Source: Salinispora mooreana (lineage in GTDB: Bacteria > Actinomycetota > Actinomycetes > Mycobacteriales > Micromonosporaceae). From it: DNA of 64,000 bases. Below the pieces are notes generated by a model. The model was given only the letters and a program-made list of their open reading frames with translations. It had not been told where the DNA came from and ran no database searches. Positions 26,615 through 35,105 of the stretch are shown in pieces. The stretch's first letter is position 1. Every line of letters begins with the position of its first letter. The position numbers and the translations under genes are program-made. The stretch covers positions 456,421 through 520,420 of the forward strand of contig NZ_KB900614.1 of NCBI RefSeq assembly GCF_000379065.1. The letters are read 5' to 3'.

Positions 26615-27187
26615 CAGGGGATGCTCCATTCGGGGGTCGACACCCCACACCCGAGGGGGTTCGGGGTGGGTGCGAGCACCGTCCGGCGCTCAACGAAACT
26701 AAGGAGAAGAGGTCGGCGACCGCGGGCCTCATCGGGGGCACACGCACGGCGCCGGGTCCAGATGTAACGACCGACCGGCCACCATCATTCCCGGCGACCC
26801 GCACCCGGCGTCACCCGCCCGAGCGGGGCACCTCCACGGCCGTACGCAGGGTGTAACGCCCCCACGCCCACCGAGATTCCACCACCACCGTGCCCCCGAC
26901 CACACCCCAAACCGGTATAGACCAGATGGTAATGATGTTCGACCGTTACACATCTACAAATTGGGCTAGATCCGACTGTAATCCGTCCGCCCCCGAGATA
27001 GGGATATGGAGTGCAAAAACCAGATATGCCCGGTGTAGCACCGTAACGGGTGCACCTCCCGCGCCCAGCCGTACAAACAGACCAGGAGGCAACACCCGTT
27101 CGGCAACGAACCGGGCCCCAGCATCCTCCGGGCGAAATCAACAGACCAAGTCCGCAGAACCCGACCGGATACGCTCGGCCGCGTAGA
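26615..27187 (-). other. Long intergenic leader, no gene
   Basis: This stretch has no credible ORF. On the minus strand there is a possible -10 (TATACC) near 26915, which would give a leader of about 300 nt for the lysozyme-like gene. The leader holds a GC-rich hairpin region between about 26640 and 26680 (CACCCCGAACCC...GGGTGTGGGGTG). Cell-wall hydrolase genes in actinobacteria often carry c-di-AMP riboswitches in such leaders, but I could not match the conserved riboswitch core here, so I do not call one. Confidence 0.4.
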
Positions 27188-29509
27188 TCAGAAAATTGGG
27201 CCGAACTCGGTTGGGTCATCCCACCCCGGATCGCCTGGTGTCGTCGCGGGGTAGAGCCACACCTGCCCGCTCGCCGACGCGCCTGCAATCAGCGCGTCAT
27301 ACCCGTCCTGATCGGAGCGAATTGAGACGAGTTCGTCGCGTTCGGCCCAACCGCCGCTCGCGACCTCAACTCGGTCGTTGAAGCCGCCACCGGCCTTGCC
27401 CGGATACAACCATAGTTTTCCGGTGTCTTCCTCCACCGCCACCAAGTCGTCGTACGAGTCGTCGTTGAACTGGCCTCGCGCCAGAGCGCCAAGCATGTTC
27501 CAGTTCGTGGTGTCGAGGTCGACGCTCGTCGCCCAGGTGGCATTGCCGCGCCCTGCCCACATGCGCAGCTTGCCGGTATTCTTATCTACAGCCACAAGGT
27601 CGTCGTAGGCGTCGTCGTCGAAACGGCCAGCGGTGAGCCGTTCGTTTCCATGCCAACCCCATCCGACAGGATCCGTGCCCTTGTAGCCCCAGTCGGTTCC
27701 GCTCTCCGTGCCCGGCCATAGCCAAAGGTCGCCGGTGCTGGAGTTGATGGCTAGCAGGTCGTCGTAGCTGTCCGCGTTAAACCGGCCCACCGTCAAATCC
27801 CGGAACCCGATCCAGCCTGTACCCACCTGGATTCGGGGAGCCCACAGGCCGGTGCCCGTGCCCGGGTAGAGCCAAAGTCGGCCGGTACCCTTCTCGACGC
27901 CGATCAGGTCCGCGTACTCGTCGCGGGTGAACTCGCCGGTGACCGCCTCCAACAACCCGTGAGGCTGCAGTACTGGAACACGCCCGATCGGTGCTACCCG
28001 CTCGCCAAGCAGGCCGCCAGCCACAGTGCCGGGGTAAAGCCAGAGCTGGTCGTGCTCGGTGGCGATCAGGTCGTCGTAACCGTCGGGATTGAGCTTGCCG
28101 GCTGCGAGCGAACCATGTGCGCTACCGCCCCCGGCAATCGTGATCTCCTGACCCCAGACTGCACCGCCAGCGGCGCTACCGGGATACATCAGGAGATCAC
28201 CGGTGTCCTTCGCCAATGCCACGATATCGTCGTAGCCGTCCCGGTTGAAGCGGCCGACGACCAGTTCGGTGAGGCCTCCCCAGCCCTTGCCAATCCGCGT
28301 TGACGCACTGAAACCACCAGCACCGTTGCCCGGCCACATCCGCAGTTCGTTCGTGGAACGCGCGACCGCTGCGATGTCGTCGTAGCCGTCCCGGTTGAAC
28401 TGGCCAGCGACCAGGTCGGTTTTGCCTTGCCAACCGCTGCCGACCTGCACCCGTTCTCCGAGCCCTCCGGCACCGTCGCCGGGGAACAGCCAGAGATTCT
28501 CGGTAGCGGTTTCGATGACAAGCAGGTCTTCGTTGGCGTCCCCGCCGAACTGGCCGACAGCAAAGTCACGGTAGTTGGTCCAGTTGACATCCGATCGGAC
28601 CTGGATCCGGTCGTCCCAAAACCGGTCGGTGGCGGTCCCAGGGTAGAGCCAGAGCTTGCCGGTACCCGGCTCGACCGCCATCAGATCATCACGGCCGTCC
28701 CCCGTGAACTCTCCTGTGACCGTGTTGGTCAATGCATACGGCTGCAGGCGGGTGCTCTCCCGGAACCAGTCGGCCAGATCATCGAGGCGAGTCTGGGTAG
28801 CATCGGTCCGGGTTTCGGTCTCACCGAGACAGCCACCTTGCCAACTGGTGTTGTTGATCGCAACGAGTTCGACACCGGACTCGGTCTCACGAAACGCTGG
28901 CCCACCACCGTCGCCCTTACAGATCGTTGCTGCGGCCGAGGTGCCGATGACCCCGATTGTCGTGGCTGCCACCTCGGAAACCGTAAAAGTAGCGGTATGC
29001 AAACGGTCGGGCACCCACTCGGTCGCAGTGCGGCCATACCCGGTAACCCTCAGCGTTTCCTGCGCCAACGGTGCGACAGTTGACCATTCTACTGGCATCA
29101 CATTAGTGACCGGCGCCGACAGCTCAACCAGCAGAACATTACGGGTTGGATGCGGAACCAGAGTCGTCACTCCGAGGCGGTGGCCCGCATTACCGGCAAG
29201 ATTGGTTCGCCCAACCAGTACGCTGGTCGGACGGCTGGGAACAGCCTCAGCAGGCGCTGACCCTCCTTCGGCAAAACAGGATTTCGCTGTAACGACCCAT
29301 CGGCTGGCAACGAGAGCACCGGTACAGCTGTGCAGTTCACCGAAGTTCACCTTGACCGAAAAGGGATACCCCCCGTCAGGGACCTCCTCTCCGTCAGGGA
29401 CCTCCTCTCCGCCGGAGACTGCAGATACAGCGCTACCCGTCAGCACGCCAGCGGCCAGCCCGACCACCAGCATGACGCCAACGCTGACCCGTGAAGATCT
29501 ACTAAACAA
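27188..29509 (-). CDS. Secreted pseudo-trypsin fused to FG-GAP repeat propeller
   Basis: A 773-residue exported protein. A signal peptide (to about residue 32) is followed by a trypsin-like S1 domain (about 50-255). The three catalytic positions are all substituted: WVVTAKSCF has Ser77 for His, PTRNVLLVEL has Asn124 for Asp, and CKGDGGGP has Gly201 for Ser, so it cannot be an active serine protease. From residue about 265 there are about ten FG-GAP/VCBS-like repeats (for example GQFNRDGYDDIAAV, GRFNADSYDDLLAI), each with a D-x-D-x-x-D calcium loop, a likely beta-propeller. TTG start at 29509 with GGAG 5 bp upstream. Similar degenerate S1/FG-GAP proteins exist in streptomycetes (from memory). 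Probably a secreted binding protein. Confidence 0.85.
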   Translation of the reverse strand: MFSRSSRVSVGVMLVVGLAAGVLTGSAVSAVSGGEEVPDGEEVPDGGYPFSVKVNFGELHSCTGALVASRWVVTAKSCFAEGGSAPAEAVPSRPTSVLVGRTNLAGNAGHRLGVTTLVPHPTRNVLLVELSAPVTNVMPVEWSTVAPLAQETLRVTGYGRTATEWVPDRLHTATFTVSEVAATTIGVIGTSAAATICKGDGGGPAFRETESGVELVAINNTSWQGGCLGETETRTDATQTRLDDLADWFRESTRLQPYALTNTVTGEFTGDGRDDLMAVEPGTGKLWLYPGTATDRFWDDRIQVRSDVNWTNYRDFAVGQFGGDANEDLLVIETATENLWLFPGDGAGGLGERVQVGSGWQGKTDLVAGQFNRDGYDDIAAVARSTNELRMWPGNGAGGFSASTRIGKGWGGLTELVVGRFNRDGYDDIVALAKDTGDLLMYPGSAAGGAVWGQEITIAGGGSAHGSLAAGKLNPDGYDDLIATEHDQLWLYPGTVAGGLLGERVAPIGRVPVLQPHGLLEAVTGEFTRDEYADLIGVEKGTGRLWLYPGTGTGLWAPRIQVGTGWIGFRDLTVGRFNADSYDDLLAINSSTGDLWLWPGTESGTDWGYKGTDPVGWGWHGNERLTAGRFDDDAYDDLVAVDKNTGKLRMWAGRGNATWATSVDLDTTNWNMLGALARGQFNDDSYDDLVAVEEDTGKLWLYPGKAGGGFNDRVEVASGGWAERDELVSIRSDQDGYDALIAGASASGQVWLYPATTPGDPGWDDPTEFGPIF

Positions 29510-29728
29510 TTTTACTCCAAACTATCAAATACCGTATAGATCATCAATCAACGACACCCAAGGGTAGCCTCCCGCCAAAAAGCATCTCACTCACGGGGAA
29601 AGCTGGGGCAAATCACCCAGAGCTAAAATTTTAGACAAAATTTATATCGGCGGAAATTTGCCTAAATACACACCTAGCGCGTCTACCTCAATCAGTGCAG
29701 GGAGCCGATACCGCGCACTCAACAGACG

Positions 29729-29965
29729 ATGGCGGTAACCCTCCCCAAGGCCGGGGATGTCGTACATCTGACCCGAGCCGCGAGCGTCCAGTTCATCAAC
29801 CCCATCATGTTCCGAGTCATCCGCGTACTCGATTGGCCCACCTACGACCACTGGGTATGGCTCGACGGCTACCAACTCGACCGTAAGGGAGACGCCGTCG
29901 CCAGGCGGAGTGTTTACGTGCAGAAGGAAGGGTTGAAGGTCATGCGTGTCGGTTCGACCACCTAA
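29729..29965 (+). CDS. Small conserved hypothetical protein
   Basis: A 78-residue protein with dense aromatic and hydrophobic patterning (VHLTRAASVQFINPIMFRVI, WPTYDHWVWLDGYQLD, VYVQKEGLKVMRV), which looks like a real beta-rich domain. I recall similar small proteins as recurrent in Micromonosporaceae genomes but know no function. It sits in an AT-rich, gene-poor stretch with no clear ribosome-binding site; ATG at 29729 is assumed. Confidence 0.65.
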   Translation: MAVTLPKAGDVVHLTRAASVQFINPIMFRVIRVLDWPTYDHWVWLDGYQLDRKGDAVARRSVYVQKEGLKVMRVGSTT

Positions 29966-30151
29966 CCCCAACGCCGAAATCCCGACACTTTGTCCGCGCA
30001 AGCTCGACTGATCGAGTTTTTTCCTGAACAGCTAACAACCAGGACAGCCCATTAGCGACGGCGAAGTGCTACAGCACCAAGCTTAGCCAACTTAGCGACC
30101 TGTCTCGACACCACCGCCCGCTACTTTCGCCGTGTCCAAGGCGGTTCTTAA

Positions 30152-30620
30152 TCACTCTTCCTGTTCTATCCGCATGTTCCAGCGCACATCCTGTGGAGCT
30201 TCAACACGGATCGTAAGCTGGCGGGCAGACGAGTATGCAATGCGATTTCCGGAAGGAGTTAGATCGGTTTTGTTGCATTCGATCGGAAGGCGAAGATCAT
30301 TATTCAAGATGATTTCAAGCCGACCGCCTATACAATCGGTATTTATCCAAATTACGCCCGCTTCGGCCTGCACCGTACCGACTGCTGCTGTTCCATTAGT
30401 CGGAGGCGCGATCAAAAGAGTCTTCATTCCCAATTGCGGGTTGGGCGCGGGAGGAATTTCCGGCGTGGGTAGAGGCGAGGGTGCACTTGGCGCAGTCGCA
30501 GCGGGTGTAGGCGACTGTTCTACATCAGGGTCTTTGGGCTGGTCGCACCCCCCCCATGGCAGCCATGCACGTTAAAGCCGCTAGGATAGTGACAATATTG
30601 CCGCGCTTCCGAAGATACAA
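30152..30620 (-). pseudogene. Lipoprotein gene frameshifted at an eight-G tract
   Basis: Reading the minus strand from the TTG at 30620 (TAAGGA upstream) gives YLRKRGNIVTILAALTCMAAM and then runs into eight G residues at 30548-30555. With eight Gs the frame turns to VRPAQRP and stops; with seven it continues GGCDQPKDPDVEQSPTP, a lipobox Cys and Pro/Thr/Ala tether. It then runs into a beta-rich domain ending VRWNMRIEQEE at 30152. After removing one G the length is exactly 156 codons including stop. So it is either a frameshift pseudogene, a phase-variable lipoprotein, or a homopolymer sequencing error. No family recognised. Confidence 0.7.
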
Positions 30621-30700
30621 ATTGAGTTCCTTAGTTGTGGTGTCTGGTGCCGCAAAGGCGCCGCCGGTCCGATGAGGACCGACGACGCCCCTAGCCTCGC

Positions 30701-31234
30701 TTATCCGCCCCAGACATTCCACCCTACCCGGGCAGGCAAGTAGCTGGTCACCCACGCTGACTGGCTGTTGCACGACGGGTATAGGATGCCGTAGTTGCCG
30801 TATACCTTCTGCCGCCAAACGCCGTAGTCACCGTAAACAGTCGTTTTTGCTCGCGCGGTAACCCGAATGCTGTTCGTGACGCTCGCGGTGAGGGACGTAG
30901 AGAGGTTGAGCCCCAAGGTTCCCTCGGCTTCAACCACCAGCACTGAACCCTTGACTGCAAGTGAGGTGGATGCGCTCCAAGACACCGTGCCACCCACAGT
31001 GGCTGTCAGGGTAACGGTCGCCGTGCTCGACGTGCCGTTATAGTTCTGGTAGCCAGGTCCCAGCCGGAAGTGAGTCTGACCCTTATTCGAGATGCTGGCA
31101 TAGGAGTGCTCCTCGACGCACGCCAACGGCTTCACGTCTCCATCCGGGTCGGCCGCTTGTGCGGGCGCAGCCAGACCTAAGAGGACGACGACGGCTATAG
31201 GTGCAGCCGTCAGCATTGTTCGCCATTTTGGCAT
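30701..31234 (-). CDS. Secreted protein of unknown function
   Basis: A 177-residue exported protein. Signal peptide MPKWRTMLTAAPIAVVVLLGLAAPAQA is cleaved before ADPDGDV. The mature part has two cysteines (LACVEEH and YPSCNSQ) and many alternating Ser/Thr/Val strands (STATVTLTATVGGTVSWSAST, TLGLNLSTSLTASVTNSIRV). This strand pattern recalls small pore-forming or beta-sandwich extracellular proteins, but I see no diagnostic motif. AAAAGGTGA precedes the ATG at 31234. Base composition is lower in GC than the flanking core genes, so recent transfer is plausible. Confidence 0.65.
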   Translation of the reverse strand: MPKWRTMLTAAPIAVVVLLGLAAPAQAADPDGDVKPLACVEEHSYASISNKGQTHFRLGPGYQNYNGTSSTATVTLTATVGGTVSWSASTSLAVKGSVLVVEAEGTLGLNLSTSLTASVTNSIRVTARAKTTVYGDYGVWRQKVYGNYGILYPSCNSQSAWVTSYLPARVGWNVWGG

Positions 31235-31480
31235 CCGTTCACCTTTTCCATTTGAGGATGTGTGCTCAAACGCATCAGCGAACATCGATGCTTTCAAGAG
31301 TTTGAATTGTGCTAGATATTCTCGGAAGCCGCACTTTCCGATCTGGTTCGCGACTATTCTTCTCCCCTGTACGGGGCATCCATCCGCTGCGCGTCCGACC
31401 GGAACCGCCAATATACGGGAAGCGCGCGGCTCCTACAGCCCCGTCGTAGCGACAAACGGGCCAGTGAGGTGATCTCAACA

Positions 31481-33245
31481 CCTGAGTTCGGTCATTCCGT
31501 TAGTGCCTGAGGTTTGCTTGGGTGAGGGCGTCGAGGATGGCTTGTTGTTCGGGGTTGATCTCGGGTGGGAACGTCTGGATAGCGCCGTTGATCGTGAGGG
31601 TCGCGGAGCATAGTGGGCGCAGTTGGCGCAGGACGTTGCGGATCGCGAGTCCGGTGCGGGTTTGGGCTTCGCGAGTGACGGCCAGGGCGGTGAAGACGAT
31701 GGTCAGGTGCGCTTCGATGGCGGCCCTCGTGTGGTGGAACATGGGTCGGGCGGCGAGATCGGTTTTGGACATGCGGAAGGACTGCTCGATGTGCCACAGG
31801 TCGTGGTAGTTGGAGATCACGTCGCTGGGGCTCATCACGGTGTGGGGGATGTTGGTGACGTAGCCCTTGAGGCCGACGAGCTTTCGTGCCCTGGTCAGGG
31901 ACGCTTCGTCGAGGGTGCGGGCGTCGCCGTTGGTGGTGACGAACCTCGGGTTTCGGGTCGTCTTGTCTCCGGCGATGACGGCTCGTGTTTTCGCCTCTTG
32001 GGCGTTGAGGGTCTTGTTGTCCCGGACAGCGCGTGCGGTGGAGTAGGCCCATACCGCCCGCCATGCCGAGGTGTGTGTTTGGGGGTTCCACACCGGTTCG
32101 GTCTTGAGTGCGGGGTCGTTGTCTCGGTTGACGCCGGTGCGGGGGGTGATCGTGTCGATGGTCTGCCCGTTGGTGAAGTAGTCGCCGTGCCAGCGGTAGT
32201 GCGACTCCAGGTCGATAGGTGCCTTGGTGGTGCGCGAGCCGACGATGAAGCCGAGGCCGGCGTCGTCGAGTTCGCGTAGGTTGGTCGCGGAGAGCATGCC
32301 GGCGTCGGCGACGATGACCATGCCGGTGATCTGGTGGCGGGCCTGGAACTGGCGGATGACTGGCAGCAATGTCAATGTCTCGGCCTTGTTGCCCTCAAAG
32401 CAGCCGATCTCCAACGGGAACCCGTGCCGGTCAACCAGTAGCCCGACGACGATCTGCGGGTCCACCCGCCGTTCCTTGGAGTACCCGACCTTGCGTAGGT
32501 CGTCTTCCTTGTCGGCCTCAAAGTACAACGTGGTCACGTCGTACAGGCACAGACTGACGTCGCCGCTGCCCGTGGCGTGGGCGAAGCACAACCGCGCGAC
32601 CTGGTCACGGTATGCGCCCTCATGGGCGCGGGCCAGGCTACGGCGCATCGTCTTCTCGCTGGCCGGCTTACGGCCTAAATCGATCAGTACCCGGCCGGTA
32701 TCGCGGATCGAGGTCGGCTCCACGATCCGCGCGATCACCAAGTCCCGGAAGACCCTGTCACCCACCGCGTCGAATCCCAGCGACGTGAACACCGACACCA
32801 GCACCTCATACAGCACCCGCGACGCCGTCGCCACCACCCGCGGCGCAGCGACCAGCGGACTGCGTTCCCGTGAGCCCTCGACATCGAACAACGCCGCGTC
32901 ACCGGCCGGGCCGACCAGCGCCGCTTTCGGCGCCACCGCATCGATGCCGAGCTCCAACTCGCCCTGCCCAGGATCGGCAATCAGCTCACGAGCCCGCACC
33001 ATCAACAGCCCCAACTCAGCCTCGGTACGCGCCGAGCCGACATGAGCAACGATCCGCCGACGCCCACCGACGGACTCAGCGATCTGCACCGCCGTCGCGC
33101 CCGAGGCCGTCCGGACCCGCCGAATCCACGCCACACACCGAGCGTAAGACACCAATTAGTGCCTCAAAACCAGCCCATCAGAACCCATCACCCCAGGTCA
33201 GCGCGCCGCGCCCCGAAACTCCGAGAACCGATGACCAAACTCAGG
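31481..33245 (-). mobile_element. IS1634-type insertion sequence
   Basis: The element is bounded by inverted repeats: CCTGAGTTCGGTCAT at 31481-31495 and its near-complement ATGACCAAACTCAGG at 33231-33245 (one mismatch in 15). Length is 1765 bp. It encodes one full-length transposase on the minus strand. I could not identify a convincing target duplication next to the repeats. The right end abuts a glycosyltransferase gene. Confidence 0.7.
31500..33152 (-). CDS. IS1634-family transposase
   Basis: A 550-residue DDE transposase, uninterrupted. Recognisable parts: CLYDVTTLYFEAD (first Asp), the long insertion with LLVDRHGFPLEIGCFEGNKAET, GMVIVADAGMLSATNLREL (second Asp) and NYHDLWHIEQSFRMSKTDL with YHDLWHIE (Glu). 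This is the IS4/IS1634 YREK-like C-terminal pattern. GTG at 33152 chosen; a TTG one codon upstream is possible. It appears intact and potentially active. Confidence 0.88.
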   Translation of the reverse strand: MSYARCVAWIRRVRTASGATAVQIAESVGGRRRIVAHVGSARTEAELGLLMVRARELIADPGQGELELGIDAVAPKAALVGPAGDAALFDVEGSRERSPLVAAPRVVATASRVLYEVLVSVFTSLGFDAVGDRVFRDLVIARIVEPTSIRDTGRVLIDLGRKPASEKTMRRSLARAHEGAYRDQVARLCFAHATGSGDVSLCLYDVTTLYFEADKEDDLRKVGYSKERRVDPQIVVGLLVDRHGFPLEIGCFEGNKAETLTLLPVIRQFQARHQITGMVIVADAGMLSATNLRELDDAGLGFIVGSRTTKAPIDLESHYRWHGDYFTNGQTIDTITPRTGVNRDNDPALKTEPVWNPQTHTSAWRAVWAYSTARAVRDNKTLNAQEAKTRAVIAGDKTTRNPRFVTTNGDARTLDEASLTRARKLVGLKGYVTNIPHTVMSPSDVISNYHDLWHIEQSFRMSKTDLAARPMFHHTRAAIEAHLTIVFTALAVTREAQTRTGLAIRNVLRQLRPLCSATLTINGAIQTFPPEINPEQQAILDALTQANLRH

Positions 33246-33263
33246 CAGAAACGGACGGCTGAA

Positions 33264-34169
33264 ATGACACGGCCCGAAATCAACCCAGCGCTCGGCCTGA
33301 ACCTAGTTTCTCAACGCACCCTAGAACGCAACACCGGCAGGGTGAGCGTCGTCATCCCCGCACACAACGAGGCAGCAACGGTCGCGGAAGTCGTAGCCGA
33401 ATCTCGACGTGGACTCGACCTCATCGGAGCCCAGGGGGAGGTGATCGTCAGCGCCAGCGGCTGCACCGACGGCACAGCGAAAGTCGCAGCCGACGCCGGG
33501 GCGAACGTCGTGGAGGCACCAATCGGGAAGGGCTCCGCAGTCCGGGCTGGGCTCGACGAGGCTGACGGCGACATCGTCTGCCTTGTCGACGGAGACATCC
33601 GATACTTCGGGGACCGGCCCCTCGTAGCCATCCTCGTGGAACCCATCCTGCAGGGCATTGCCGACGCCTGTATCACTGACCTCTACTGGCGTCCGCTCTA
33701 CCCACAAATGTGGCTGCACGGATTCTTCGCCCCCATAGCAGGATACCTTTTCCCCGAAATTCTACCCAAGGTTGGCTCAACTCCATGGTCCGGACAACGC
33801 GCGGCAGTGCGCGAACTATGGCCCACGAATCTGCCGGACGGATTCACCGTCGACCTTGAAATTCTGATGCACTGGAACCGTCGTGCCCTACGCCTCCGGC
33901 CAGTACTCGCCGACGACTGGGTTAACCCACAAAGACCAAAGCCCGAGCTGATGGCGCAGGAGCTTAAAGTCATATTCCAGCACGCCATCGAAACAGGGCG
34001 AGCCCAGAACAACTCTTGGCCTGCCCTGGAACGTTGGTACGACCGCATTCACGCCGCCATGGTCGAGTACCAACCAGATAGCGACCAACCACAACAGTTC
34101 GAACAAGACCTGCTACTCAAATCACTGAACTGGCTTAAGAGCGAAATCGGCAAGATCCAAGAATCGTGA
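33264..34169 (+). CDS. Family 2 glycosyltransferase
   Basis: A 301-residue GT-A fold enzyme: VSVVIPAHNEAATVAEVVAE (nucleotide-sugar binding), VIVSASGCTDGTAKVA, APIGKGSAVRAGLDEADGDIVCLVDGDIRYF with the D-x-D metal motif (DGD), and WSGQRAAVRELWPTNLPDGFTVDLEILMH. It resembles glucosyl-3-phosphoglycerate synthase-type enzymes, which start compatible-solute or polysaccharide synthesis, but the specific substrate is not certain. The ATG at 33264 lies just outside the IS right end; an in-frame ATG at 33231 lies in the IS repeat. Whether the IS removed the native promoter is unknown. No partner genes nearby. Confidence 0.75.
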   Translation: MTRPEINPALGLNLVSQRTLERNTGRVSVVIPAHNEAATVAEVVAESRRGLDLIGAQGEVIVSASGCTDGTAKVAADAGANVVEAPIGKGSAVRAGLDEADGDIVCLVDGDIRYFGDRPLVAILVEPILQGIADACITDLYWRPLYPQMWLHGFFAPIAGYLFPEILPKVGSTPWSGQRAAVRELWPTNLPDGFTVDLEILMHWNRRALRLRPVLADDWVNPQRPKPELMAQELKVIFQHAIETGRAQNNSWPALERWYDRIHAAMVEYQPDSDQPQQFEQDLLLKSLNWLKSEIGKIQES

Positions 34170-34229
34170 ACACCCCTTCAATCCGTAACGCGACTCTGAG
34201 GCGGTTGTTGCGCGAAGGCGTCGGGCTCG

Positions 34230-34440
34230 GAATCACCCCCGCGAATGCGGGGAGCAGAAATGCGCGAGTACCGCCAGGTCGAACTCGCCTGGATCACCCC
34301 CGCGTGTGCGGGGAGCAGGAGGGGCTGCCGGTAGTCGTGGTCGCGCAGCAGGGATCACCCCCGCGTGTGCGGGGAGCAGGACAACGGCGCACTGGCCGCT
34401 CAGGTGGACAACGGATCACCCCCGCGTGTGCGGGGAGCAG
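34230..34440 (-). CRISPR. Orphan type I-E CRISPR mini-array
   Basis: Four 28-bp repeats at 34230-34257, 34291-34318, 34352-34379 and 34413-34440. The plus-strand consensus begins GGATCACCCCCGCG, contains a GC stem and ends GGGGAGCAG. The three spacers are each 33 bp (34258-34290, 34319-34351, 34380-34412). The repeat is type I-E; in the crRNA orientation (minus strand) the leftmost repeat (34230) is the leader-distal one and is degenerate (GCGAATGCGG), as expected for a terminal repeat. The AT-richer stretch from 34441 rightward would be the leader. No cas genes are in the window. The reverse complement of spacer 34319-34351 reads as LLRDHDYRQPL, and 34380-34412 reads DNGALAAQVDN, so spacers look coding-derived. 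Confidence 0.93.
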
Positions 34441-34599
34441 GCTTCCTGACCTGCACCTCTATAGATCAACTATGTAGTTTTCGTTCACTTCGACCCGGAA
34501 GATCAAAAGTCAGGCACCCTTTGTAAAGCCATGGAGTCTGGATGCAGCATAACGAGCCCTCCTCAAGGGAGGATGACCCATGGCTGCCCCCTCGTCACC

Positions 34600-34683
34600 G
34601 TGAGCCCCCTGGCCGAACCTTCAACACAGCCCGATGTCGCTGTTCGGTCACACTCATCTCCACCAGCACTCGGCGGAGTGTCA
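34600..34683 (-). mobile_element. Relic of a second IS481-type element
   Basis: The minus strand from 34683 reads VTLRRVLVEMSVTEQRHRAVLKVR, the start of an IS481 transposase clearly related to the neighbouring one (MTLRQVLVEMSVMEQRYRTVQDVL), and then degrades into stops. It is in the same orientation as the adjacent element, so an older copy was overwritten or truncated. The rest of 34441-34704 holds the presumed CRISPR leader and nothing else I can identify. Confidence 0.6.
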
Positions 34684-34789
34684 CCCATCAAGACGTGGCT
34701 GAAGCGTTGTCGGGTCTCAGGACCTGCGTGACAGATCAGTCTCGGGACGTGGGTGACACGTCCGGCTAGACGATCTTGTTTCTTGGTGT

Positions 34790-35101
34790 TCAGTCTGTCT
34801 CTTGGAGGGCCTGCACGAGGGTGTGGATGGTGCTGTAGAACTCGGTCCTTGGCCAGGGCGGTATCTCCGGGGTGCCTTTCCAGGTGAGGTGGATGAGTGC
34901 CCAGCGTTCGGGAAGTTGAACGAGGATGTCGTCCGACGCCTGGGACCTGGCAACGATCCTGGTGGGCTGGCCGTGCAGCGGGTGGCCGGGGGCCACCTCG
35001 TTAAGAAGTTCGGTGTGCAGGGCTTTGCGTTGTTGTCGTTCGACGGAGTCGTCTCCGCGTAGGTCCCACCACGGGTCGGTGAAGGTGGGTTGTTTCTCCA
35101 T
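34790..35101 (-). CDS. Passenger protein of the IS481-type element
   Basis: A 103-residue protein with MEKQPTFTDPWWDLRGDD at the start, a middle strand block (ILVQLPERWALIHLTWKG) and a helical end (TEFYSTIHTLVQALQETD). It begins 4 bp after the transposase stop, inside the element's inverted repeats, so it is carried with it and probably cotranscribed. I do not recognise a family; the WxxL..W core resembles small immunity-type or regulatory proteins, which is only a guess. Confidence 0.65.
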   Translation of the reverse strand: MEKQPTFTDPWWDLRGDDSVERQQRKALHTELLNEVAPGHPLHGQPTRIVARSQASDDILVQLPERWALIHLTWKGTPEIPPWPRTEFYSTIHTLVQALQETD

Positions 35102-35105
35102 GGTC

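Noticed and set aside
26640..26680. Definite c-di-AMP riboswitch before the lysozyme-like gene
   Set aside because: Only a GC hairpin is evident; the conserved core is not recognisable.
31500..33175. AGGCACTAA at both ends of the IS1634 gene as a target duplication
   Set aside because: One copy includes the transposase stop codon and lies inside the inverted repeats, so it cannot be target DNA.
34166..34477. A 103-residue ORF across the CRISPR array (ITPANAGSR, HPRVCGEQ repeats)
   Set aside because: It is translation of the repeats themselves; such false proteins are common over type I-E arrays.
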